From contig NZ_CP139559.1 in NCBI RefSeq assembly GCF_034263275.1, positions 6,200,001-6,264,000 on the forward strand: DNA of 64,000 nucleotides, given 5' to 3'. Source of the DNA: Mucilaginibacter sp. cycad4. Its GTDB lineage: Bacteria; Bacteroidota; Bacteroidia; Sphingobacteriales; Sphingobacteriaceae. This document shows, in pieces, positions 40,390 to 50,621 of this stretch; position 1 is the stretch's first letter; every line of letters starts with the position of its first letter. The notes beneath the pieces are model-generated. The model searched no databases. It saw only the letters and a list, made by a program, of their open reading frames with translations, and was not told where the DNA came from. The translations under genes and the position numbers were made by a program.

Positions 40390-43300
40390 ATGAAGAACAT
40401 TAATAAGCCGTTACTTGTACTATTCCTGCTGATCATTTGTTCGTTTGCCGGGTATAGTCAAGTTTGTACATTGAATGTAACTATATCCTCAACAGCGAAT
40501 ACGATATGTTCGGGAAAGAATGTAACATTAACCGCTAATCTATCAGGCGGTACAGGTCCATTTACCTATATCTGGAACACGGGTGAAAATACACCGTCTA
40601 TTGACGTAAACAAAGCCGGCACTTATACTGTTACGGTTAGCGATAAAACCCCCGGCTGCCAGCCAAAAGTTGCCAGTTTTTCGGTTACTGCTGTCGCTTC
40701 TCCAAACCCGCCTACGGTTGGCAACCAGGTTGTTTGCCCTAATACTTCGGCAACATTAACGGCAACGGCTCCCGGAGGGACTTACCAGTGGTACGATGCT
40801 GATGGCAATTTCCTGTTTACGGGTAATCCATATGTAACAGCCCCAATTACCCAGGGTACCGTTTTTTATGTAGAAACGACGATAGGCAGCTGTACCAGTA
40901 CACGAAGCTCGGTTGTTGTTAATGTAACAGGCCGGCCAACTGTTCAGGCAGATCCGGTATGCTCGGGCAGTTCTGCAACCTTAATAGCATCAGGAGCCGA
41001 TAGTTATGCCTGGTATGCAAATTCGTCGGGAACAGGTACGCCTTTGAGCAACAATGCAACCTTTATAACCCCCGCTTTAACTGCAAATACCACCTATTAT
41101 CTTTTTACGGTAATTAAAGGTTGTGCCAGCTCCGGTATACCTGTAGTTGCCCGGATCAATGCACCGCCGCCCGCTCCGGTGGTAGGCTCCAACAGTGTTT
41201 GTTCAGGATCATCAATTAACCTGCACGCCGATGCTGAAGGGGTGGTTGAATGGTATGATGTGCCGTCGGGTGGTACACCGCTAATTTCAAGTCCGGATTA
41301 TACAACCCCGGCGCTTACATCTCCGGTAACCTATTACGTGCAAACACGCACAGGCGATTGTACAAGTAACCGCATTGCAGTGCCTGTATCTGTAACGCCG
41401 GTACCTGCCGCGCCGCCTTCGCAATCGCCGGCTACCTGTTATGGCACCAGTGTTACCTTAACAGCCGATCCGTCGCCCACCGGTACATATAACTGGTATA
41501 CGGCGGCTACAGGTGGCAGTTCGGTTGGTACCGGCAATACTTTTCAAACCCCGGTTTTAACAAGTGATAAAACTTATTATGTTGAGCATACTACCGGCGG
41601 GTGTACAAGCGGCCGCACCCCGGTAACCGTTACTGTAACTCCTGCCCCCGAGCAACCAATAGTGCCTGACGGACCGATAATCTGTAATGGGTCATCAACT
41701 TCATTAACTGCAACATCGGCACAAAGCGGAACTTTTCAATGGTTCACCGCGGCCACCGGCGGCACTTCCATATTTTCTGGTGATACATTTATAACCCCGG
41801 CTTTAACAGCTACCACCACCTATTATGTTCAAACAACGGTAGGGGCGTGTATCAGCGACAGATCGGCAATTACAGTGACTGTACTTGACCCTATCCCTGC
41901 CCCTGCCGTGCAACCGGTTCCGGCAATATGTTCCGGTACCGCGGCTACACTTACAGCAACAGGCTCACCCGATGATTATGAGTGGTATGACCAGGCCACC
42001 GGCGGCAATCTTTTAATAACCGGCAATACCTATGTTACGCCCGAGCTAACAGCAAATGCAACTTATTATGTACAAAGCACAGCTAATGGCTGCAGCGGCC
42101 CGCGTACTGCGGTAACCGTGCAGGTTAACCCACCGCCTGCCGCTCCAACTGTTAATGGTACCGCAACGGTATGCCCGGGCGAACCAGCCAGTTTAAGCGC
42201 CCCGGCTTCGGGCGAAACCATTCAATGGTATACTGATGCAGCAGGCGGTACGCCGGTGCATACAGGTAACACTTATACTACCGACCCCTTGTTTGCGCAA
42301 ACAACTTTTTATGCCCAGGCGGTCAATGGTACATGTGTTAGTCCGCGTACTGCTTTCACCGTATCGATAACACCTGTTATTGACCCTCAGTTCCGTTATC
42401 CTTCGGGCACGATATGTACTTCAGGAAGTAATGTTGCGCCTGTTATTTATAATCCGGCAGGAGGTACCTTTTCGTCAACACCAGGGCTTGTTTTTGTAAG
42501 TAACACAACCGGCGAGATCAATGTGGCAGCAAGTACGACAGGTAAATATACTATTGCTTTTACCTATGGGGGCACATGTGCGGGAACGGCCAGCCAAAGC
42601 ATATCCATAGTAACAACACCGGATGCTACTTTTTCATATGATACCCCTATCTGTAACAATGTAAAAAACCCGCTGCCTGTTTTTCAGCCGGGGGCAAGCG
42701 CCGGCGTATTCAGCGAATCAACCGGTAATATAGTATTTAAAAATGCCAGTACCGGCGAGATAGACCTGGACAAAAGCCATACCGGAACATACATTGTTAC
42801 CAATACAATTGCCGCGAGCAGCGGCTGTGCACAAAGTATCGCTACCAGCCAGATAACTATTTACAATAAGGTTATGATTTATGCCGGTCCGGATCAAACC
42901 GTACAGCAGGGCGTTCCGGTACAACTGGCCGGAAATTTTGAAGGAGGAGCTACATCTGTAAAATGGACTGGCGGCGCGGGTACCTTCTCCGACCCAACAG
43001 ATAAAAATGCTATTTACACCCCGGCTCCCGGCGAAAAAACGGTAAAACTAACTTTAACATCTGATAATCCTGCCGGTCCGTGCCTGTCAAAGTCAAGCAC
43101 GGTTACCATAACTATAAATCCGGTACCCGCAGCCCCAACTGCCCCTGGTAAATCTGTTTGTAAAGGCAGTACAACTAACCTCACAGCCACTGCGCCGGGT
43201 GGAACATACCGCTGGTACAGCGATGCTACAGGCGGACCAGCCCTTAAAGTTGGCCCTATATTTACTACCCCGCCAATACTGAACGATATTACTTACTATG

Positions 43301-45744
43301 TTGAAACCACGGTTGGGGGGATTACCAGCAAGCGTACTCCTGTATTGGTTCAGGCGGTGGCCCCGCCTTCGCCGCCGGTGGTTACCCAGGGCCCGGTTTG
43401 TGAGGGCCAGCCGGCAACGCTAACGGCAAGTGGCTCAACGGGTACTTATACATGGTACAACGTTCCTGTTGGCGGCAGCCCTATAAAGCAGGGAAACCCA
43501 TTTACTACAACAAATTTAACAACCAACCGCACTTATTATGTTGAGACCAAGGTTAACGATTGTACCAGTGAGCGTACTAAAGTTGACGTAGTGGTTACGC
43601 CTGCCCCGAACATAACAAGCGGTAACAGCGACGTTGTGTGTAGTGGCACAGCGTTAAATTATACCATGACTGCCGATCAGCCCGGTACAACTTTTTCATG
43701 GGACCGCCCTGCCGTTGCCGGTATCAGCAACCCAGCGGTAACAGGCCAAACAACAAGCTCAATTACCGAAACACTTATTAACACTAATCCCAGTGGTGCA
43801 GCTGTTGATGTGACTTATAACATAACACCTTATTTAAACGGTTGCCCCGGGCCCATATTCAATTACACAGTAACGGTAAACGCTTTGCCAACTGTTACCA
43901 GTGCCCCCCCCGGTCCGGTTTGTAACGGCACAAGTACCAATTACCAGGCTCAATTTAGTAGCCCGGTAATGAGCTTTACCTGGAGCCGGGCAGCGGTTGA
44001 TGGTATCAGTAATGCTGCGGTAACAGGGCAGGCTGCCCCTACCATAAAGGAAGTGCTTTATAATACAACCAATACCCCTATTGAAGTTACTTATATTTTT
44101 AATTATAAAACAAGCAGCTGCACAGCAACGCCATATGAACTTAAGGTAACGGTTAATCCGGGAATATCAATTACCAATGAAACCTCCAGCGAAATAATAT
44201 GTAATAACACGCCGTTGGCGCATACCATAACATCAAATATACCCTCGGCTACGTTTTTATGGAGCCGACCTGCTGTTCCCGGTATCACCAATGCGGCGGT
44301 TACTGATCAAACTGCAAACCCTATTAATGAAACGCTGGTTAATACATTGACCACCTCCGTTCAGGTGCCTTATACTATAATCCCTGTGGCCTTTGGCTGC
44401 CAGGGTGCCCCTGTTAAATATACGGTAACTGTAAGGCCCCAGACCTTGCAGATTGAAGGGCACAGTAACAGCCCCGTTTGCGAAGGCAATGACATTATAC
44501 TGCAAACTCAGCCTATTGCAGGTGCAACATATTTGTGGACCGGCCCTAATAATTTTAGATCAGAAGGGACAACGGCAAGCGTAACTATTCCAAAAGCTAC
44601 AGCTGCTAATGCAGGGACTTATAGTTTGTATTTGATAGTAAACGACTGCCCGGGCGAGCCAAGTATGGTACCGGTTGAGGTACACAGCATCCCAATTGTT
44701 GATGCAGGAGGCCCGCAAACTGTTTGTGTCAGTGCTCCGTACATACAGCTTGATGGCAGCGTACAAAGTGCTACCGGCACAGGGACCTGGACCGGGGGAT
44801 CGCTCAACGGCTTCTCCAAACAGGATGATCTCAAAGCACGATATACTCCGACAACAGCAGAAAGGAATGCGGGATCAGTCACTTTAACTCTTACATCAAC
44901 CGGCAAAGATGATTGTGCGCCGGTATCAAGGGATGTTACAATTACGTTTGCACCAAATCCCGGAGCAGACGCAGGGCCGACAAGCATCGATAATGTTTGT
45001 ATCCAGAGCCCGATGGTGCCGCTAAACGGACAGGTGTTTTCCGGAACTACCGTAAAATGGACATCGGCATCGGGGTTGGGGCGATTTATCCCTTCTGATA
45101 ATGTACTTAATCCAACTTTTCAGCCTGATCCTATTGATATAGCCAATGGCTCGGTTAAATTAACGCTTACGGCAACCCAGGCTGATGATTGTCATACCCC
45201 TACTGATGATATTACCATTAATTTTGTTCCGCCGCCAACGGTGCAGGCAGATGCAGCCGGCGATACAAGATATGTTTTAAAAGGGCATACCATCACTTTA
45301 AACCCGGTGGTAGGCAGTGAAAACGTAACCTATGAATGGACACCGGCCACTGGTCTTGACAACGCCACTGTTAAAAACCCTATAGTAACCGGCGACCAGG
45401 ATATAATTTACAAACTTAAAATTACCGATAAATCAAACGGCTGTGTGAACGAAAGCCAGGTTGCAATTAAAGTGGCGCCAGTGATAACAATCAACAATAC
45501 ATTTACACCCAACAGCGATGGAGTAAATGATTACTGGGAAATTAAAGGCCTTGTAGCGTATGAAAATTCTACCGTTGATGTTTACAACCGCTACGGGCAG
45601 CTTTTATTTCATTCTGTAGGGTACCCCAAGCCCTGGGACGGTACTTATCAGGGGAAAGCGATGCCTTCCGGTACTTACTATTATGTAGTAAATACCAAGA
45701 TGAATAACGTTGTTTTATCGGGGTACGTGGTGATTTTAAGGTGA
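40390..45744 (+). CDS. Giant Ig-repeat surface protein with T9SS sorting domain
   Basis: From ATG 40390 (MKNINKPLLVLFLLIICSFA) the product is 1784 residues; the frame extends 14 codons further up but the signal peptide sets the start. After an opening Ig/PKD module come seven repeats of about 80 residues of the type C-x-G ... LTA ... WY ... TYYV ... C-x-S-x-R, two different modules, two more copies of the first type, three modules with a W-[DS]-R-[PA]-A-[VA] core, and several PKD-like modules. The end (NNTFTPNSDGVNDYWEI to GYVVILR) is the CHU_C type B sorting signal. It is probably a surface adhesin or gliding-related filament protein; ligand unknown. Confidence 0.9.
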   Translation: MKNINKPLLVLFLLIICSFAGYSQVCTLNVTISSTANTICSGKNVTLTANLSGGTGPFTYIWNTGENTPSIDVNKAGTYTVTVSDKTPGCQPKVASFSVTAVASPNPPTVGNQVVCPNTSATLTATAPGGTYQWYDADGNFLFTGNPYVTAPITQGTVFYVETTIGSCTSTRSSVVVNVTGRPTVQADPVCSGSSATLIASGADSYAWYANSSGTGTPLSNNATFITPALTANTTYYLFTVIKGCASSGIPVVARINAPPPAPVVGSNSVCSGSSINLHADAEGVVEWYDVPSGGTPLISSPDYTTPALTSPVTYYVQTRTGDCTSNRIAVPVSVTPVPAAPPSQSPATCYGTSVTLTADPSPTGTYNWYTAATGGSSVGTGNTFQTPVLTSDKTYYVEHTTGGCTSGRTPVTVTVTPAPEQPIVPDGPIICNGSSTSLTATSAQSGTFQWFTAATGGTSIFSGDTFITPALTATTTYYVQTTVGACISDRSAITVTVLDPIPAPAVQPVPAICSGTAATLTATGSPDDYEWYDQATGGNLLITGNTYVTPELTANATYYVQSTANGCSGPRTAVTVQVNPPPAAPTVNGTATVCPGEPASLSAPASGETIQWYTDAAGGTPVHTGNTYTTDPLFAQTTFYAQAVNGTCVSPRTAFTVSITPVIDPQFRYPSGTICTSGSNVAPVIYNPAGGTFSSTPGLVFVSNTTGEINVAASTTGKYTIAFTYGGTCAGTASQSISIVTTPDATFSYDTPICNNVKNPLPVFQPGASAGVFSESTGNIVFKNASTGEIDLDKSHTGTYIVTNTIAASSGCAQSIATSQITIYNKVMIYAGPDQTVQQGVPVQLAGNFEGGATSVKWTGGAGTFSDPTDKNAIYTPAPGEKTVKLTLTSDNPAGPCLSKSSTVTITINPVPAAPTAPGKSVCKGSTTNLTATAPGGTYRWYSDATGGPALKVGPIFTTPPILNDITYYVETTVGGITSKRTPVLVQAVAPPSPPVVTQGPVCEGQPATLTASGSTGTYTWYNVPVGGSPIKQGNPFTTTNLTTNRTYYVETKVNDCTSERTKVDVVVTPAPNITSGNSDVVCSGTALNYTMTADQPGTTFSWDRPAVAGISNPAVTGQTTSSITETLINTNPSGAAVDVTYNITPYLNGCPGPIFNYTVTVNALPTVTSAPPGPVCNGTSTNYQAQFSSPVMSFTWSRAAVDGISNAAVTGQAAPTIKEVLYNTTNTPIEVTYIFNYKTSSCTATPYELKVTVNPGISITNETSSEIICNNTPLAHTITSNIPSATFLWSRPAVPGITNAAVTDQTANPINETLVNTLTTSVQVPYTIIPVAFGCQGAPVKYTVTVRPQTLQIEGHSNSPVCEGNDIILQTQPIAGATYLWTGPNNFRSEGTTASVTIPKATAANAGTYSLYLIVNDCPGEPSMVPVEVHSIPIVDAGGPQTVCVSAPYIQLDGSVQSATGTGTWTGGSLNGFSKQDDLKARYTPTTAERNAGSVTLTLTSTGKDDCAPVSRDVTITFAPNPGADAGPTSIDNVCIQSPMVPLNGQVFSGTTVKWTSASGLGRFIPSDNVLNPTFQPDPIDIANGSVKLTLTATQADDCHTPTDDITINFVPPPTVQADAAGDTRYVLKGHTITLNPVVGSENVTYEWTPATGLDNATVKNPIVTGDQDIIYKLKITDKSNGCVNESQVAIKVAPVITINNTFTPNSDGVNDYWEIKGLVAYENSTVDVYNRYGQLLFHSVGYPKPWDGTYQGKAMPSGTYYYVVNTKMNNVVLSGYVVILR

Positions 45745-45778
45745 TGGATAAGGTATTAAACCAACAGTAAATGTTTAT

Positions 45779-46552
45779 TTAAAAATAACGCTTTATTATT
45801 TTATTGATAGCCATCCCCCAAAAAGTGCCTAAGGCTTCGGCCCCTTTTTTATTGGGGTGAAGATAAAAAGTACCTTGTTTACCATTCTCGGGGATCAGAT
45901 CGGTTGAATGATTTTTTTCGAAATAGGCGAAAGCTTTCGTATCGCCCACAAAAACCTGTTTGGGGTTTGTTGAAGCATATGTTTTTACAAGCTCATCTAT
46001 CATCGGCACATAACTCTGCAACCTGCTCAGGCCTTCCTGTAAATATTTTGAGCCGTTATATGTATTGGTGCTATACCACAGCGGGTGCTGGAAAATGATA
46101 ATCGCTTTAGGGAAATCGGCTAATAGCTTATCAACTATGGTTTTTAAGTTTTTTTGATAATCTTCGGGCGCTACAGGCGCTCCGTGCGGCCCGTGTATGG
46201 CACTGTCATTTGTGCCAAGTTTTATCGAAAATATCAGCAGCGCCTCCCCATTGGTAAAAGCATTGGCCGCTTGTTCAACTTTAGCAAAAGTGCCCGTGCC
46301 GGGCAAAAAATCGAGCGTGGTATAACCGCTGTGCCCCTGGTTACTGAAACTTACCGTATCCAGGTTTTTTTGTTTTTGCAGATAAGCGGCTGCTGTTGCA
46401 GGCGGGGCTTCAGTAGCCGGATTGGCCAGCTGCACACCCTGGGTAATGCTGTTGCCGATGAATACGATGTTGAGAGCAGGCTTCTTATGCTGAGCTAACG
46501 CTATTGTTGAAAAGATGAACAACAGCAAAACAACTGACAGATATTTTTTCAT
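45779..46552 (-). CDS. Secreted SGNH/GDSL hydrolase
   Basis: The 257-residue protein has a signal peptide (1-20, cleaved after ALA) and the SGNH blocks: IVFIGNSITQG with the nucleophile S35, the G of SNQGHSG, LGTNDS with N, and the C-terminal HPNKKGAEAL with the catalytic His. Such enzymes deacylate sugars or lipids. It lies 31 nt after the prolyl oligopeptidase gene on the same strand, so co-transcription is likely. The substrate is unknown. Confidence 0.9.
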   Translation of the reverse strand: MKKYLSVVLLLFIFSTIALAQHKKPALNIVFIGNSITQGVQLANPATEAPPATAAAYLQKQKNLDTVSFSNQGHSGYTTLDFLPGTGTFAKVEQAANAFTNGEALLIFSIKLGTNDSAIHGPHGAPVAPEDYQKNLKTIVDKLLADFPKAIIIFQHPLWYSTNTYNGSKYLQEGLSRLQSYVPMIDELVKTYASTNPKQVFVGDTKAFAYFEKNHSTDLIPENGKQGTFYLHPNKKGAEALGTFWGMAINKIIKRYF

Positions 46553-46583
46553 TTATAAATTGTATACTTAAAAATTGACCCTA

Positions 46584-48701
46584 TTACCATTTAATACCCA
46601 TATTCCAGAACATGAAAGCCCATTTATCAACCTGGCCATTTATTAGCTGGGCTGTGCTTTGCCCGGCGCCGTGACCTGCATTGGTTTCAATACGGATAAG
46701 CGTTGGGGCTGTTCCCTGCTGGTATTCCTGCAGGCGGGCGGCAAACTTGAAAGAGTGGGCCGGTACCACGCGGTCGTCATGATCGGCAGTGGTAACCATG
46801 GTGGCAGGGTAAATGCCCGGTTTAAGGGCATGGTATGGTGAGTAGTTATAAAGATATTTAAACATTTGTTCCGAATCTTCGGCAGTGCCGTAATCATAGC
46901 TCCAGCCGGCACCGGCGGTAAATTTATTATACCTCAGCATATCCAGCACCCCTACGGCAGGGAAGGCCACTTTAAACAAGTCGGGCCGTTGGGTTAACAT
47001 AGCGCCAATAAGCAAGCCCCCGTTAGAGCCGCCCGAAACAGCGAGGTAATCTTTCGAGGTGTATTTGTTTTTGATCAGATATTCGGCCGCGGCAATAAAA
47101 TCGTCAAACACATTTTGTTTTTTTAGTTTGATGCCTTTGCGGTGCCAGATTTCGCCATATTCGCCGCCGCCGCGCAGGTTAGGGACAGCATAAATACCGC
47201 CATGCTCAAGCAATATGATGTTTGATGTGCTGAAGGCCGGAGTTAAGCTAACGCCAAAGCCCCCGTAAGCATACAGCAACGTTGGGTTTTGCCCGTTAAG
47301 CACTGTCCCTTTTTTATAGGTGATGATCATCGGGATTTTGGTTTTATCCTTTGAGGTATAAAACACCTGTTTTGATTCGTACTGCTCAGGATCAAACTTT
47401 GCCCCCGATTTTTTATAGACAGAGGAGGCACCGGTTTCAATATCCAGTTTAAAAATGGTAGGAGGATATATGTAATTGGTAAAAGTGTAATAAGTTACCT
47501 TTTCCTCCTTCTTTGTACCAAAACCCGAAGCCGAGCCGATTGAAGGCAGCTGGATAGTACGTTCAAGCCTGCCGTCCATATTGTATTGTTTGATAAGCGA
47601 GGTGGCATCCTGCAGGTATTCGGCAAAAATTTTACCTCCGCCGGTGGTGGCGCTTAATACGTTTTTAGTTTCGGGGATCAGGTTTTTCCAATGGGTGATA
47701 CCCGGTTCGCCGGCATCAACCGTTACTATTTTAAAATTGGGCGAGTAGATATTGGTGAGGATATAAAGCTTGCTCCCTACGTTATCCAAAACACTGTGCT
47801 GGTTATCAAAATTGTTCACAACGTTAACAATCTGGCTGCCGGGTTTGCTCAGGTCCCTGATATAAAGCTCGTTGCCGGTTGTTGAGGTGGCGGCTGTGAT
47901 CACCAAAAAACGCTCGTCTTCGGTAAGGTAAGCACCTATGTAACGACGAGGGGTTTTATCGCCGCCGAAAATCAGCTTATCGGTACTTTGGGGCGTGCCC
48001 AGCTTGTGGTAATAAAGCTTATGAAACTGTGTCATACCCGAAAGCTGGCTGCCTTCTGTCGGTTTATCATAACTGCTGTAATAAAAGCCATCGGTGCCGT
48101 GCCATGCCAGTCCGCTGAATTTTACATCTTTCAGGGTATCGCCAACAACGCTTTTATCGCCGGTGTTAATAACGATGACCTTGCGCCAGTCCGAGCCGCC
48201 TTCAGAGATCTGATAGGCTGCAAGCTCACCATTTTTGCTAAACTCGATACCTTGTAAGGAGGTGGTGCCATCGGCGGAGAATTTATTGGGGTCAAGGAAA
48301 ACTTCGGGTGCACCGTTCTCGCCCAACTGGCGGTACAGTACATTTTGGCTTTGTAACCCGTCGTTTTTATAAAAATAAATGTATTTACCTTCTTTAAAGG
48401 GGGCACTATATTTTTCGTAGTTCCATAAAAACTCCAGGCGCTTGTGAATATCGGCCCGGTAAGGGATCTGATCAAGGTAGTTGAAAGTTACTTTATTTTC
48501 TTCCTGAACCCAGGCTTTGGTATCATCGGCATGGTCATTTTCAAGCCAGCGGTATGGATCGGGTACCTGAGTGTCAAAATAGGTATCAATAACATCAATT
48601 TTTTTAGTTTTTGGATATGGGAGTGTTTTTATAGTCATTTGTGCATGTGTATTGCTGCAAATTAAAACAGCTAATGCTAATAAACAGAACGTTCTTGTCA
48701 T
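46584..48701 (-). CDS. Prolyl oligopeptidase (S9A family)
   Basis: The 705-residue enzyme has a signal peptide (1-20), the family start DTYFDTQVPDPYRWLEND, a beta-propeller (about 70-430) and the alpha/beta hydrolase domain with the nucleophile in SGGSNGGLL (about residue 558), Asp in ADHDDRVVP and His in ETNAGHGAG. It cleaves after proline in short peptides. The signal peptide implies the periplasm. Length is typical. It is followed closely by the SGNH hydrolase gene; a TATCTTTA box (one mismatch) lies upstream. Confidence 0.95.
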   Translation of the reverse strand: MTRTFCLLALAVLICSNTHAQMTIKTLPYPKTKKIDVIDTYFDTQVPDPYRWLENDHADDTKAWVQEENKVTFNYLDQIPYRADIHKRLEFLWNYEKYSAPFKEGKYIYFYKNDGLQSQNVLYRQLGENGAPEVFLDPNKFSADGTTSLQGIEFSKNGELAAYQISEGGSDWRKVIVINTGDKSVVGDTLKDVKFSGLAWHGTDGFYYSSYDKPTEGSQLSGMTQFHKLYYHKLGTPQSTDKLIFGGDKTPRRYIGAYLTEDERFLVITAATSTTGNELYIRDLSKPGSQIVNVVNNFDNQHSVLDNVGSKLYILTNIYSPNFKIVTVDAGEPGITHWKNLIPETKNVLSATTGGGKIFAEYLQDATSLIKQYNMDGRLERTIQLPSIGSASGFGTKKEEKVTYYTFTNYIYPPTIFKLDIETGASSVYKKSGAKFDPEQYESKQVFYTSKDKTKIPMIITYKKGTVLNGQNPTLLYAYGGFGVSLTPAFSTSNIILLEHGGIYAVPNLRGGGEYGEIWHRKGIKLKKQNVFDDFIAAAEYLIKNKYTSKDYLAVSGGSNGGLLIGAMLTQRPDLFKVAFPAVGVLDMLRYNKFTAGAGWSYDYGTAEDSEQMFKYLYNYSPYHALKPGIYPATMVTTADHDDRVVPAHSFKFAARLQEYQQGTAPTLIRIETNAGHGAGQSTAQLINGQVDKWAFMFWNMGIKW

Positions 48702-49039
48702 GGTTGTTTAAATTACAGGCAACTAAAGATAGCCATTCAGGTTACATTGCCGCAAGGCAATAACGGTTCAAAAGGTTAAAAGTTGTTAATTTTGCACCTG
48801 GTTGCTGTTTAATTGCCCGTGGCAGGCTATATTAGCGGCGTGAAAAAACTGCTGTAAAATAAGGGCAAGTTATTAAAAACTAACCCCTTTAATTTTTTGC
48901 AGCTGATACCCGGTGTAATTTTAACCCGAAAGCGGATCTTATTATCATACAGTATCAATAATAATGCGTTTTTTTACACGTTTGCTTTGCGGCTATGGAT
49001 GCAGCGAAACTACGGTAATACAGTTACATAATAACAAAC
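48702..49039. other. Divergent intergenic region before the outer-membrane barrel gene
   Basis: No gene is supported in these 338 nt. TAATTTTG at 48787-48794 is an exact -7 box in the direction of the barrel gene but far (245 nt) from its ATG. The rest shows no clear repeat or hairpin. Confidence 0.4.
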
Positions 49040-49795
49040 ATGAAACAAACCCTTACTTTTTTTACGGCAGGTCTTTTAATGCTGCTGGCATTTACTTCAA
49101 AGGCTCAGGATACCAACGATAAAGATGATGAAACCAAAGTAAAACTTAAACCTTATGTAGGGTTAAGTATGGGGATTTCATATCCATTGGGTGATTTCAA
49201 AAAAACAGATTATAGCAATAATAAATCGGGCTTTGCAAACAGGGGCGTTACCTTCCAGCTTGACGGGGCATATTACCTGTACAGAAATTTCGGGATCGGC
49301 TATACCTTTTCATACCAGGACCAAAGCAATTTTTCATATGACGATGACCTGATACTATCGCAGGGATATACTACTGATTTTAAAGCCGACGAAGGGACTG
49401 TAACTGCTGATAAGCGTTACCGCAGCTTTAACTTACTGGTAGGCCCGCAATATACTTTTGTATGGCGCAGCTTATCATTTGATTTAAGGGCATCGGCAGG
49501 CGCTATTAAAAGTCAAACCTCACCATTGTTAACCATATCTGTTACCGGTGTTGATGCACAAAGCGGCAGTATAACCCAGCAAAGTGCCAAAGGTTATGCC
49601 TTTGCTTATGGCGGCAGTGCAGCAATCAGGTTTGATATGGGTGCCGGCTGGGGCTTATCCCTTAAAGGTAACTATGTTAAGTCGGCGGGATATGATGTAA
49701 CCACAACCGGCCGTACGCTTAATGTGGGCCGTTTGGTAACCAAGCAGCCAATTACTGAAGGACAGATTGTATTCGGTTTGTACAAAGCATTTTAA
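49040..49795 (+). CDS. Outer-membrane beta-barrel protein (porin-family)
   Basis: The 251-residue protein has a signal peptide (1-22, cleaved after SKA) and alternating amphipathic strands (VGLSMGISYPLGDF, GVTFQLDGAYYLYRNFGIGYTF, FNLLVGPQYTFVWRSLSFDLRASAGAI) ending in an aromatic-terminated strand (IVFGLYKAF), the signal for BAM insertion. It is a general OMP_b-brl type protein; function unknown. A long bidirectional terminator separates it from the convergent OB-fold gene. Confidence 0.88.
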   Translation: MKQTLTFFTAGLLMLLAFTSKAQDTNDKDDETKVKLKPYVGLSMGISYPLGDFKKTDYSNNKSGFANRGVTFQLDGAYYLYRNFGIGYTFSYQDQSNFSYDDDLILSQGYTTDFKADEGTVTADKRYRSFNLLVGPQYTFVWRSLSFDLRASAGAIKSQTSPLLTISVTGVDAQSGSITQQSAKGYAFAYGGSAAIRFDMGAGWGLSLKGNYVKSAGYDVTTTGRTLNVGRLVTKQPITEGQIVFGLYKAF

Positions 49796-49840
49796 TTAAG
49801 CTAAAAGCGGAATGCAGAAAGCTTAAAGCTATAATATTAC

Positions 49841-49887
49841 ATAAAACAAGAAAGGGGAGATCAATGATCTTCCCTTTCTTGTTTTAT
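49841..49887. terminator. Long bidirectional terminator
   Basis: Arms 49841-49862 and 49866-49887 pair over 22 bp with one mismatch around a 3-nt loop; ATAAAACAAG and CTTGTTTTAT at the ends give T-rich tails for both strands. It sits between convergent genes. Confidence 0.85.
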
Positions 49888-49901
49888 CGTCATTGAAATG
49901 A

Positions 49902-50252
49902 TCAGTTAACCGTGATATCCTCGGGCTTATCGGCCACAATTTCGGGCTGGCCTTTAAAAAATTCGAATACGCCTGTTGCACAAATGTGCTTCCCTATTAT
50001 GTTAGCAAAATCGAGTTTTATTTTATTACCCTTTACGGCTATGGTGTATTTTTGCCTTGGGTAAGCCGCGCCCATATTTAACAGTGTTAATGTATCGCTC
50101 ACCGCTTTATAGGAGTAAACGGTATCGCACAAGGTGCCCGTTTTGCCTGCATTGCTCTTAAAATCGGCCATTGTAAAGCCTTTCGGCTGCTGTGCCGATG
50201 ATTTGCCGGCAAAAAAGGCCAGGATCAATACCGGCAGTAATAGTTTTTTCAT
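49902..50252 (-). CDS. Small secreted OB-fold-like protein
   Basis: The 116-residue protein has a signal peptide (1-20, cleaved after SSA). The mature part follows a pattern common in Bacteroidota small OB-fold proteins: GKTGTLCDTVYSYKAVSD, then TLLNMGAAYPRQKYTIAV, then GKHICATGVFEFFKGQPEIV. These resemble single OB domains with a role in periplasm, but no activity is known. It lies 11 nt after the small acidic gene and is probably co-transcribed. Confidence 0.75.
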   Translation of the reverse strand: MKKLLLPVLILAFFAGKSSAQQPKGFTMADFKSNAGKTGTLCDTVYSYKAVSDTLTLLNMGAAYPRQKYTIAVKGNKIKLDFANIIGKHICATGVFEFFKGQPEIVADKPEDITVN

Positions 50253-50263
50253 TGTTTGGTATA

Positions 50264-50506
50264 TCAGTGTTTTAGTGATTGCTCATCGTCATCCTTTTTA
50301 TCCGGAGCGGGAGCATAGCCATCCTCAAAATTTAAGGTAAAAGACGATTCAGATGCGCGACTGGCTGCATTTAATCCGGCAACATCCGGTTCGCTGTTAT
50401 CTATTATTTCGTTACCGGTATCCTGGCCTTCGTTCTGTTCAAATTCGTTGCCGGGATCCTTATCTTCCTGGGCATCATCAAGATTTGGGTTTTCGGGGAT
50501 TGCCAT
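50264..50506 (-). CDS. Small acidic disordered protein (80 aa)
   Basis: From ATG 50506 (MAIPENPNLDDAQED) the product is 80 residues, very rich in Asp, Glu, Asn and Gln with no hydrophobic core; it looks intrinsically disordered. The frame opens 11 codons earlier but this start is more natural, with TTTAAT-rich leader. Its only conserved-looking part is ESSFTLNFEDGYAPA. No family is known to me. It precedes the OB-fold gene by 11 nt. Confidence 0.6.
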   Translation of the reverse strand: MAIPENPNLDDAQEDKDPGNEFEQNEGQDTGNEIIDNSEPDVAGLNAASRASESSFTLNFEDGYAPAPDKKDDDEQSLKH

Positions 50507-50607
50507 AATTTTAATTTTTAATGTATGGTGAATAACCACTAAGGTACGCTGTTGGTTTGTGGTTATTGTGTAACAATCTTTATCTTTTCTGTTTGACTGC
50601 TAAAACG

Positions 50608-50615
50608 TATTTTTG
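50608..50615 (+). promoter_or_regulatory. lpxH -7 box
   Basis: TATTTTTG matches TAnnTTTG exactly and ends 6 nt before ATG 50622. The TTG codon at 50613 lies in the box and is not the start. A leaderless or very short-leader mRNA is implied. Confidence 0.55.
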
Positions 50616-50621
50616 CCGGAT

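Noticed and set aside
50613..50621. TTG start giving three extra residues on LpxH
   Set aside because: The codon is part of the TATTTTTG promoter box, and ATG 50622 fits the family start.
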